A stretch of 58,683 nucleotides of DNA, taken from Periconia sp. R9002 (Eukaryota > Ascomycota > Dothideomycetes > Pleosporales > Periconiaceae). The stretch is taken from NCBI GenBank assembly GCA_023627715.1, contig JAMAHW010000137.1, forward strand, positions 1 through 58,683, given 5' to 3'. How positions within the stretch are numbered: position 1 is the stretch's first letter; each line of letters starts with the position of its first letter. Below the pieces are notes generated by a model. That model ran no database searches. It was not told the DNA's origin and saw nothing but the letters and a program-made list of their open reading frames with translations. Below are positions 1 through 8,954 of this stretch, piece after piece. The position numbers and the translations under genes were made by a program.

Positions 1-975
1 TACTCTATTACTATTGTTTTACATTATCCATAATAATGTTTCTGTATTATTACAGTTTTACATTATATATAATAATGTTTCTGTATTACTACTGTTTTAC
101 ATATATATTCTAATGTTACTGTAGCACTATATTTATAAATATATATAATAATGTTATTACACTAATACACCTTTATATATTAACTTTATTAATTTATAGT
201 CATATATGCCAGTTTTATGTATCACAATATAAGATAGTTATAATACTTCAATAATATATATATATATATTATACTCGGTTAGTTTAAAGTTTATAGTTAA
301 TTAATATTTATATTTTATAAGTTTTTAATAAAAATAGTTTTAGTTTGTATTTACAAACATTATACCTGTTATTATTAGTAAAAACCTTTATTACTAATTA
401 TTAATATTCAGAAATAAGATTGCGAACCCGGTATTTAGAATGTTTTTATTCAATAAGGGATATATAAATATCTTTATGAAAGTTCAGGTTTATAAAAGAT
501 TTATGTAAAAAATTTTTTTTATTATATATTTTTTTTTATTATATATTTTTTTTTTATTATATATTTTTTTTATATCGAAGGGCTTTAATTAGATTAATTT
601 TTAAGTAGGTACAATAAAGCATAACTAAATATAACTAATACTCGTTTTTTATTTAAAATTTTGTATAATTTAAAAGTTTGTATCATTTAAAAGTTTGTAT
701 CATTTAAAAGTTTGTATCATTTAAAAGTTTGTATCTATACAACTAATTTTTCTTAATATTTTATACCTTTGGTTACTAAAAGTTTATCTAATCTTCTCCC
801 TATTAGCATAGTAATTTAAACCATGCTAATTATAACTAGTTTACGAAAAACTAGGATTTGTTATAATATTATCTATTCTCATAACAAGTGAATCCGCTTT
901 TAATTACTTAAACAAGAAAGAATAAATATTTATTTTATAGGCGTGTATGAATAGATAAAAATATATTATTGAGTT
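1..975. other. AT-rich spacer downstream of cob
   Basis: No gene is seen here. The spacer holds imperfect repeats of a TTTTACATTATAYATAATAATG-like unit near 20-140, T-runs with TTATATA near 510-575, four copies of a 16-bp unit containing AAAAGTTTGTATCA at 669-737, and a diverged structured element at 766-862 that is listed separately. Transcription of cob on the minus strand would run into this region. Confidence 0.6.
766..862 (-). repeat. R1-F: diverged copy of the R1 structured element, 3' of cob
   Basis: Read on the minus strand, AAATCC is followed by a hairpin (CTAGTTT/AAACTAG), a second stem (TTAGCAT/ATGCTAA), and then AGGGAGAAG. This matches the order of the better conserved R1 copies, but the 3' part ends in ACCAAAGG rather than AAAGCCC. 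It starts 114 nt downstream of the cob stop codon. It is the weakest member of the family and could be a chance resemblance. Confidence 0.4.
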
Positions 976-3900
976 TTATCTTGTAGAGCTTTGGTTTAAA
1001 TGCACAAAAGTATTTTCAATTAAACTAATACCATACATTACAACAGTAAAGTATAGGAAATATAAAACGGTACTAATTTGACCAAATTCTATAAAAGGTG
1101 ATTCTACGTGTTTAGCTCCTAATTGCATTAGAATTAAGAAATTAGCTATAAATATATAAAAAGCTATTTTACTTAAAGGTCTAAATTGCATACCTCTTGA
1201 TCTACTAACATCTGTTATAGGTAATAACAGTAGTATAAGAATAGCAGAGAACATAGCTATAACACCTAATAATTTGTTAGGTATAGATCTAAGTATAGCA
1301 TAGAAAGGTAATAGATCAATAAATCAAACAATTTAAGCTTATGTAAAGATAGATTATATGTTAGGTTTATGATAGTAAATTATATAACTATACGATATGT
1401 ATAACTTGTTTTGATAAGTTAGTTTAAGTTATATGTTATGCATATCCTTGTAAATAAAATATATTTTCAGTTCTTATCAACAAACTAGGTATAGTATATC
1501 ATATATAGATTATATGTTAATACGGTTTATGTAATATTCTTTAGAGAATTCATAAATATTTGTATTTAATCTATTGTTGTAGCAAATACGATATGTATTT
1601 AAAATCCTAACCGAGAAGATATAAATATAAAAATAATTGAAAATAATTTTCATTGGGGTTTCTATATTTATTAAAATTATTTTCATATTAGAAGCATAAA
1701 ACTTTTCTTTATATATTAAAAAAGAAATAGCATAATTGGGATATTTATAAGCCTATATTTTTTATTATATATCTATTACAATATATATATATCTATACAT
1801 AATAGATAGAACAAAATAAATAAAAATTTAAATATTAATTTTCTATTGTCAGTTTAATTATTGGACTATATCTTCATTAAATTAATGTCTCGCATGTAGT
1901 CTCTGAGGATACTAAACCTATTTATTTAGTTTTCCTGCTGATTTACCACTGTACCATCGTACCACCCTGCCATCTTTACAATTTTTACATTTAGCTTACA
2001 AAAACTAAATGTACACAAAGTTTTAGGTATTTTCCATTGTACCATATTTCCGTCGTACGATATTTACAACTTATACATTTAGCTTACAAAAACTAAATGT
2101 ACACAAAGCTTTAGGTATTTCCAGCATATAGCGAGATTAAGTGACATCTACTTTTTCCTTTCTATCACTCTGGAACTATGGCTGCAGGTGTTTGCATTGG
2201 ATTAGCCACAACGTAATTTTCTGAATCTCCAAGTACGTTAGGCATAAAGAACACAAATAAAGATAATACAAATATAAACAAGAATATTGTAATAAGATCT
2301 TTAAATATGTAATAAGGTGCGAATGAAATTCTTTCATAATTACCTGAAACACCTAAAGGATTACCTGATCCAGCTGTATCGTGTAAAACAATTAGATGCA
2401 TTAGTACTAAAGCAGCTAATACAAAAGGTAATACAAAATGTAATGAGAAAAATCTATTTAGTGTAGCATTGTTAACTGAGAAACCTCCTCAAAGGAATTC
2501 AACAATATCTTGTCCTACTCAAGGAATAGCACTCATAAGGTTAGTAATAACTGTAGCCAAATCTTAAATTTACTTATTCTAATTATTTAAATTCTTAGTG
2601 TTTAAATAAGTAAATCATCTAGACCATACTTATCTTTATAAAGATAACTGTAATAAAGATAACTGTAATAAAGATAACTGTAATAAAATACAGTATAATG
2701 TCTTGTGTTTCAATATAAAATATATTTATATTTAAAAAAGATTCCGACTGTACATTAAGCATCATTTCAGACACCCACTTGTGAACCAGTCTGTAGCGAT
2801 ATTTTATTCTACCGACGGTCTTTATACTAAACAAATACATTTAACCGTTTACACAAGTGTTGTTGCAAAATCTTAATAAGGATTATTTCTAAATAAATAT
2901 TTATTCACCAAATTCTGCAACTATGTATAACTAATAAATATATAAAACAATAATCCCGCTCTGCTTATGTTTTTATTTTTAATAAAACTTATACAAATTT
3001 ACACAAGAAACAGTTCTTGTACAAGAAATAAGATTATACACTAGTCAACTCTTAACCACCTTGCCACCCAAAGAATGCAAAAGTGCTTCTACCAACTCCC
3101 CATACAATAAGTGTCACCTTGGATATCTCATTAGGGCATACCAGAAGAGTTAGATTGTTCCTGATTCCTTTGCCTTGGAAACACCCCTTCAATTCAGGAG
3201 GCCCAGTCTGTTCTTGAACTCTGTACGGCATGAACACCTATTTAATCTCAACCTCAAAACAAAAAGTACTGTTGCAAATTACGGTTCAATGGTCTCTCTA
3301 ACTATCTCCCCCCCCCTGAAGAGGACGATGTAAAGTACCTACCCTATATTCTTGAGCACATGCACAATTCCCTACTTTCAAGCTAATCTGATAAACACAT
3401 TGATCACACTCCAGCATTACGAGATGGATTCATTTTTACCACTATATTTCAGGGTAAAAGGTATGATTAGTTAGGAGAAATGAATCGCCAATAACCATAT
3501 TCTTGTCCACCCCCTAAAAACCCACAAAACTCAAACCCTGCTTTTTCTATAACCCTTATACTTCCTTTGTTACCCATATGGATCTCAGCCCCCAATTGCT
3601 CCTTTACCTCTTGATGGTAAAAAAATTTACCCAATGAGATAGATTGTACACGCATGCGTGTATTCTCACGAGGCAGACTCCACCAAACACCTAAGAACTC
3701 CTTTACAAACTCAGTGGCGTATCCCTTGTTCCAGTGATCTTTTTTCAAAACATAGTAGATCTCAGGCCATTTCTCATCCTTGTTATCCAAAAGGAAGACC
3801 CCTCCATCTCCTATTAACTCCCCTTCGGTTCCGTCTGGCTTTTTGAGGAAGATTCCGACCATTGCATATTCGATGAGTTTGCGTTCGATAAAATATTCTC

Positions 3901-6900
3901 GAGTACCTCGAACGAAAGCTTCCAACTGGCTTTGGTTGGCTGGTGAGGACGTTCCGATATCAGATAGAGATGGTTCTGGCTTGTATATGGCAAGGTATGC
4001 CATAAAATCCGAGGCAAGGAGTGGTCGAAATATAAGACGTTCGGAAGAAAACCCCAGTATGTTTTTGTGAGAAGGTTTGGTAGTAGATACTTGGACAGGT
4101 ACAGAGAGAGGGATAGAGCTAATTGTAGCTGCCATTGTAGTGTTTGAGTGTTTGGTTTATAGGAGGGGTCGGCGAAAGAATGGTTGATTTGGTAAATTCT
4201 GTTAGGAATGGTAGGGTTGGTACAAAGATGGTTGAGGAAAGGTGGTAGCTATGTGGTAGGTAAAATCTTCTTGGATGAAAATGGTGTTAAAGAATTGATC
4301 GGATGTTCAGATGCCTTGGTCGGATGGTGAAGACAAATTAGTAGGAGAAATGAGATGTACTTATACTTCTATTTATCAACCAAGTAACAATGTGCCAAGC
4401 AGGCAACAGCGAGATATTGCTGTGCCAAGGTTAGGCAGCAATATAGCCAAGGTTAGGCAGCAATATAGCCAAGTCTAGGCAGCAATATAGCCAAGTCTAG
4501 CCAAGATCCAAACCCGGAAGGTAATGATATAGCCAAGAAAATAAAACGAGGCACATATAACAATCTACCAATCCGAGATGGAAGAGCTATCTTTATCTCT
4601 TTCAGATGACGCGTCTTTTGTTGGAGATCACCGATCATATTTAGTCATAGATAAGATTCCACCAATCGGTCTCTCGGATTCTTTTATTGCCAAGAAGATT
4701 ACACGTCATCCCCTCAGGATAGCCGATCGTAGTCAGTCATAGATAAGGATGGACCAACCATATATACCAGCCTTATCTTTGGTTGTCCAGCTGACATATT
4801 TTCGACCCATGCATTCAGACTGTAGCCTGCTTGGCAGACTCTCCTTAATATCTCTATCGGATATCTTAAATTAGTTATGTGTTTGACAGGTTGTAAGGAT
4901 TAATGGTATTGAATAGAAATAATTTTTACTATGTTTTATTTCCAACTTTGGTAGATTAAAGTAGGCGTAGCATAAATTTAGTAAAAAGTCACTTGTTTTT
5001 TTGGGCTTACTTCCCCCAGTACATTAGCAACGATAGATGAAACCCAATTTAATATACACTTGCTATGATATCAGTTTGCGCCAATTATTTTTTTTTATTA
5101 GTTATACATTTGAGGCAAACATAACACCTCATAGGCTCATTTGCCCGTATGGTAATACATACAAACTTACTTATTTTATGAAGAATAAGTTAGAATAATT
5201 TTGGATTTATATATTCTATTAGTTAATTATCTTTTAACTAAAAGTTTCGACTGTGCATTAAGCAGCATTTCAGCCACCCATCAGTGACCCAGTCTGTCGC
5301 GATCTTTTATAGAACCGACGATCTCTACTTCTTATATTTTATATATACTAACTAATATACATATTCTTTTTCACATAAATAAACCATATTTTAGTTAGTA
5401 ACAATACAAAAAATCTTTGATCGTTTTCACTGATATAGCCAAATAAATTTAAAATTTATTCTATAAATCCGTCGAGTCATACCATTTTAATCTTTTTTTT
5501 TCTATAAAAATTGCAAAAAGATTTATACTAATGGGACTATGATACATATGAAGAATAAAGTACAATAAAGTATAATTATTAAGGAAATAAAATCTATTTA
5601 TTCGATAGATCTTTTACTACTCACTGTTTCTTAACTAATTTTTTTTCTGTATGCAGTGCTCTTCTGATTGTTTTTCATTACAATTTATAGCATTAGCTGC
5701 TTGTAAAATAGTAAGATATTTACCGTAAATAGTTCTAACCAAGTTGTATAATATAATAGGTCTTGTATTAGTAATACATTTCTTTTTAGTTTCATCAGAC
5801 ATAGGAGATCTAGCTAAAGCTTTTTCTCTCATTTTCTCTATAGTTTCAGTAGAAAACTTTTTACCCTTGTTTAAACTACGTATTTGTTCCCCTCTATTAC
5901 TATATATATCTTTCATCTTTTTACGATTAATTTCAGTATGTTTGTAACCAAAACTAGATCCTGCTTCTGTTAAAATATTGTAATTAGGTACTAATAATTT
6001 TAAATACTTATCTTCTAAATCCAATAATTCCTTATTATTTTCTTTGGTAACAACATTAGTATATAAATCTAATATTATAAAAGCAAAATTTAGCAAATCG
6101 TACTTTTTAATTGCTAATTTAACTATTTTGCTACCTCTAAAATAAGTAAGATGGTTACAAAATCTAGCATAAAATCTATTGGTTGACGCAGAACCTACAT
6201 AATAATCTTTTGTTATTTTATTCATTATCATATATATACCACTTAAACCTCTTGTATTAGTTAATATTTGTTTTCTGGTATATTCTAGATTTAGATTTTC
6301 ATATACATATATATAGTTTAAATCTAATTCATTAAGAATAATTTGTAGTCTTTCAGATACTGAAATACTATTTGAATAACTATTTGTACAATAACCTCTT
6401 TGGGTTATACTTTTAAACTTGTTTATTTAATAATTTAGATTATTTCCTTTATAATTTGTAGTATTTTCTTTATTACTTATATTAAATCATTTTGGGCTGT
6501 GTTGGTAACCCAAGAAAGCTGTCAAAATTTCTGGATATTCTTTCTTTCATATCTAAAGAATACCCACCAATACTTTATCAATATATTAGTCTCCAAATTT
6601 TGCCAAATTTCTTTAATATATATCATTTAAAGCCTTGTGAATAAAAAAAATAAATTTTTTATTGAAATCCCCGACTGTACATTAAGCATCTTTTCAGATA
6701 CCCACCAGTGACCCAGTCTGTAGCGATTATATAATTAACCGACGGTCTTTAAACAGATAATGAATATTTAACCGTTTTCACTAGTATAGCCAGGTAATAT
6801 ACCCAATACCCCTGTCAGGGTATTCTACTATAGTTTTTATTAAAGCTCTAAAAAACAACGCTTAAATAGAACTAATAAAAAAAAAACAGCGCTTAGATAG

Positions 6901-8189
6901 AACTAAATTAAAAAAAACAGTATATTTTTAATTATATATTGCATGTACTCTAAAATAGTAGGACTTTTATTATAGGTATCAAAAATTAGTTAATTAGCTA
7001 GTTAATGACTAAAGCTAAATTAAAGATATCCCTCAAATTTATATTTCATTTCATCTACAATATATGGTTTAACTAATAAGACTAGATCAGGCATAGATTG
7101 TCTTCAGATACTTATCTTTCACTGTCCCTCATGACCAGCTTTTATTACACTAGTTTTCAAGTTAAACTTATCTGTAAGTATTTTACTTAAAAAAACACAT
7201 TCTTCATAGGTGAAACTATTAGTAGCTAATGTAATACCCTGCTTTTTTTGTATTGATCCATCTTGCATGATTCAATGAGCCAGACCTAAAGGTGTGATAA
7301 ATTCGCCTATTCAGCTAGGTACTCGCTTTACCATAACTCCATTAACTTCCTTATAAAAGTCATTGAATATTCATACTAAACTAGTATAGGTAAAAGTAGT
7401 TAATCGGTAATTATGGCGAAGTTTTGTAGTATCTAAACGTTTATCCTTTACAGCCTCACTTTTAACAACCAATTTAGGAGTTTCGGTTGAACAGTAACCT
7501 AATTCGTATAATTGAAGATTAATATGGTGAATATAAGCAGAATTTTTTATACTTTGTTCTAGATTGAATCGTACACTATTAATTTGAGCACCTGGTATTT
7601 TACTACCTCATCAATCTCCCAATAAACCGCAAATTATTATAGATATCTCGTTAATATTATGAGGGCCAATTCTTTTTATAGCTCTAGTTCTACTTTTATT
7701 AAAAGGTATAACATTAGCAGCAGCTGAACATTGAAGAGTAATAGAATCTTCAGACACTAATAAATTTTGACAAACCAATAATAAACTTGGCCACCTATAT
7801 ATGTTTTCTGTAGCCATCATTAAAATAAAGATAACAGTACCTATAGTTCATACTAGAGTTCTTGGTGCTCTATATGATCCATAGTACATACCTCTACCTA
7901 TATGTAAGTATACCAAGAAGAAAAAAGCGGAAGCTGTGTTACTGTGTAAGTAACGTATTAATCATCCGTTATTAACATCTCTCATAATATGTTCAACTGA
8001 GTTAAATGCTTCTGCTACACTAGGATTATAATGCATAGCTAAAGTTACACCAGTAATAATTTGTATAATTAAACAAACCCCTAGTAAAGAACCAAAATTT
8101 CATAAGTAACTTAAGTTTATAGGCTGTGGTGAATCAACTAAATAGGAGTTGGCTAATCTAAGTATGGGGTGACTTTTTAATAATCTCAT
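976..8189 (-). CDS. cob: apocytochrome b (five exons, four group I introns)
   Basis: Cob is the haem-binding core of the bc1 complex in the inner membrane. Exons on the minus strand are 8189-7812, 6522-6508, 5161-5126, 2557-2164 and 1316-976. The start is ATG ([12 protein letters not shown]) and the stop is TAA. Exon 1 carries [10 protein letters not shown] and [11 protein letters not shown]; the 15-nt exon 2 encodes TAFLG; exon 3 encodes [12 protein letters not shown]; exon 4 begins [13 protein letters not shown]. Each exon before an intron ends in T and each intron ends in G, as expected for group I splicing. With these junctions the codon numbering matches yeast Cob exactly and gives insertion sites after nt 378, 393, 429 and 823. 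Many Trp residues are TGA. The 15-nt exon would be easy to miss. Confidence 0.95.
1317..2163 (-). mobile_element. group I intron in cob at nt 823
   Basis: The intron follows the codon split TGA T|AT (Trp-Tyr) and ends TTATTG before the exon. Minus-strand core elements include AGAGACTACATGCGAGAC and GAAGATATAGTCC, typical R and S elements of a group I core, near 1860-1910. No endonuclease ORF is seen. A stretch of about 120 nt (roughly 1380-1500) recurs in inverted orientation near 27475-27600. Confidence 0.85.
3467..4135 (-). CDS. GNAT-family N-acetyltransferase (RimJ/RimL-like)
   Basis: This 222-aa ORF runs from ATG to TAA. It reads as an Acetyltransf_3-type GNAT enzyme: [14 protein letters not shown] near residue 30-43 is the family's N-terminal strand motif, [14 protein letters not shown] around residues 133-146 is the acetyl-CoA-binding motif A, and [17 protein letters not shown] near 189-205 is motif B. 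Such enzymes transfer acetyl from acetyl-CoA to amino groups; the substrate is unknown here. All five Trp codons are TGG and no in-frame TGA occurs, whereas the respiratory genes mostly use TGA. With the higher GC content this points to recent nuclear or foreign origin. It lies on the same strand as cob, inside its third intron, so it may be transcribed with cob. Whether it is translated is unknown. Confidence 0.85.
   Translation of the reverse strand: MAATISSIPLSVPVQVSTTKPSHKNILGFSSERLIFRPLLASDFMAYLAIYKPEPSLSDIGTSSPANQSQLEAFVRGTREYFIERKLIEYAMVGIFLKKPDGTEGELIGDGGVFLLDNKDEKWPEIYYVLKKDHWNKGYATEFVKEFLGVWWSLPRENTRMRVQSISLGKFFYHQEVKEQLGAEIHMGNKGSIRVIEKAGFEFCGFLGGGQEYGYWRFISPN
4394..4505. repeat. 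22-bp tandem repeat upstream of the GNAT gene
   Basis: The unit GCCAAGGTTAGGCAGCAATA plus TA is repeated about three and a half times from 4424, with a more diverged unit before it. It sits roughly 290-370 nt upstream of the GNAT start and has the base composition of the inserted block. Confidence 0.85.
5162..6507 (-). mobile_element. group I intron in cob at nt 393 with a GIY-YIG ORF
   Basis: The intron lies between exon 2 (TAFLG) and exon 3 (YVLPYGQ). Its core near 5246-5330 reads on the minus strand GATCGTCGGT, GATCGCGACAGACTGG and GCTTAATGCACAGTCG, clearly related to the cores of the neighbouring introns at 378 and 429. It carries a GIY-YIG endonuclease frame that is collinear with the upstream exon. 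Confidence 0.88.
5635..6426 (-). pseudogene. GIY-YIG homing endonuclease of cob intron 393, interrupted by one stop
   Basis: The reading frame continues from cob exon 2 with YQHSPKWFN, a typical start for intron-encoded proteins read through from the exon. It then meets a single TAA at 6429-6427. After that stop the same frame runs 263 codons to 5635. It contains [20 protein letters not shown] (the GIY and YIG boxes), later conserved residues RFYARFCNH and [13 protein letters not shown], and NUMOD-like C-terminal stretches such as [12 protein letters not shown] and IEKMREKA. The first downstream ATG (6231) falls inside the GIY box, so it is not a plausible start. Either translation begins at a non-ATG codon after the stop, or the gene is newly inactivated. 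Confidence 0.8.
6508..6522 (-). other. cob: cob exon 2 (15-nt micro-exon)
   Basis: Read on the minus strand this is ACAGCTTTCTTGGGT, encoding TAFLG, the five residues missing between exon 1 (IFILMMA) and exon 3 (YVLPYGQ). It is flanked by introns ending in G and starting after T. The residues match yeast Cob positions 127-131. Confidence 0.92.
6523..7811 (-). mobile_element. group I intron in cob at nt 378 with a LAGLIDADG ORF
   Basis: The intron begins right after GCT of exon 1 and ends ATTTTG before the micro-exon. The 3' core at about 6661-6790 contains AGACCGTCGGTT, ATCGCTACAGACTGGG and GATGCTTAATGTACAGTCGG. An intact LAGLIDADG frame fills the 5' half. Confidence 0.88.
7020..7811 (-). 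CDS. LAGLIDADG homing endonuclease in cob intron 378
   Basis: The frame is open from cob exon 1 across the intron for 263 codons to TAA at 7022-7020. It is presumably translated as an exon 1 fusion and then processed. The first LAGLIDADG helix is [13 protein letters not shown] (about residue 75) and the second is PLGLAHWIMQDGS, about 110 residues on. Between and after them are the family's strand segments ([21 protein letters not shown]). Several Trp residues are TGA, so the gene is adapted to the mitochondrial code. Family members cut intronless cob alleles or act as maturases; which activity applies here cannot be told from sequence. Confidence 0.9.
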
Positions 8190-8428
8190 TTAAAAATTTT
8201 TGTTAGATATTCTTTATTATTTAATATAAAATGTTGATTTATATGTTAAAAATATGTTATAATATCTAATCCATTAAATAAATCTATCCTTAATTAATAA
8301 ATTGCTTATTTTTTTTTAATGCTTTTTGTATATAATTTAATTAGTATCCATATACTATGTGTATATATACATTATACATTACTATATTATTATATACTAT
8401 GTGTTATATACATAGCTATAATATTGTG

Positions 8429-8583
8429 TATACTTTCAAAAAAGATGTAGAAAAGTAGTATGTCTAATACTAAGAAAACAGCTAATAATAAAGTTTCTAA
8501 TAGTAATATAATAATAACGTAATATTCTACATGTTTAGATATGGATGTTCAATTTGATAACAGTGAAATAGGGATAATTATAT
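8429..8583 (-). pseudogene. duplicated internal fragment of nad4
   Basis: About 155 bp closely match nad4 at 10581-10735 in the same orientation, with only a few substitutions (for example AATATTCTACATG versus AAGATTCTACATC). It is not open as a gene and lies between the R1-B element and cob. The high similarity implies a recent copy. Confidence 0.88.
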
Positions 8584-8663
8584 AGTATAAATTTATAACC
8601 GACCTATTTCTTTTTTGGATATTTAACCACTTCAAACTATAAAATAGAATTTTATTTTTTTTT

Positions 8664-8836
8664 GGTGGGCTTTAAACTGTAAAAAAAACAACAGTGCTTC
8701 TCCCGGTTGGTTTAAATTAATTTCAATATAATCTATTTTATTATAGATTATATTGGTGGAAACTTAATCCAACTTTCCATAAGATTTTTTTAGAAAAAAA
8801 ACTTACGGGATTCATTAGTTAATAACTATGAGTTAA
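8664..8836 (-). repeat. R1-B: structured element 3' of nad4
   Basis: Read on the minus strand: TTAACT, a hairpin (CATAGTT/AACTAATG), GAATCCC, a hairpin (CCGTAAG/CTTATGG), AAAGTTGG, a variable stem region, CCAAC, CGGGAGAAG, a hairpin (ACTGT/ACAGT), then TTTAAAGCCCACC. The GTTGG/CCAAC helix differs from other copies with the pairing preserved. It begins 119 nt after the nad4 stop codon. Confidence 0.8.
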
Positions 8837-8954
8837 TTATATTTTAAATTATAACATTAGGATATAACTATATTTATTATATGAATATAAAAAATATTAT
8901 AGAAAGAAATTAAAAAAAGATTATAGAAAGAGAATTTTAAATAATTATATACTA

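Larger units (their letters stand above)
3045..4900. other. foreign (nuclear-like) insertion within cob intron 429
   Basis: Base composition changes sharply here, from the usual AT-rich mitochondrial texture to roughly 40-47% GC by eye. The block contains one convincing gene, the GNAT ORF at 3467-4135 on the minus strand. It also has a tandem repeat upstream of that gene and no other ORF I can recognise. The boundaries are estimates from composition: the flanks at about 3040 and 4880-4900 return to AT-rich intron sequence. Nuclear origin or horizontal transfer is an inference. Confidence 0.7.
2558..5125 (-). mobile_element. group I intron in cob at nt 429, split by foreign DNA
   Basis: The intron lies between exon 3 (SLWG) and exon 4 (ATVITNL). 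Its 3' part (about 2740-2880) carries the same core seen in the two preceding cob introns: GACCGTCGGT, ATCGCTACAGACTGG, GATGCTTAATGTACAGTCGG. The 5' part lies near 4900-5125. Between them is a block of about 1.85 kb of different base composition containing a GNAT gene. No LAGLIDADG or GIY-YIG ORF was recognised in this intron, so the insertion may have replaced one. Confidence 0.85.
8190..8954. other. spacer between nad4 (3' end) and cob (5' end)
   Basis: This holds the R1-B structured element (8664-8836) and a duplicated internal piece of nad4 (8429-8583), both listed separately. The remainder is AT-rich sequence with TATATAC repeats near 8360-8420 and no ORF. Confidence 0.7.

Noticed and set aside
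3052..3237. 61-codon ORF near the edge of the foreign insertion
   Set aside because: It has no recognisable motif and no sign of a gene; it was kept only as part of the insertion.
4453..4638. 61-codon ORF upstream of the GNAT gene
   Set aside because: It partly translates the 22-bp tandem repeat and has no family resemblance.
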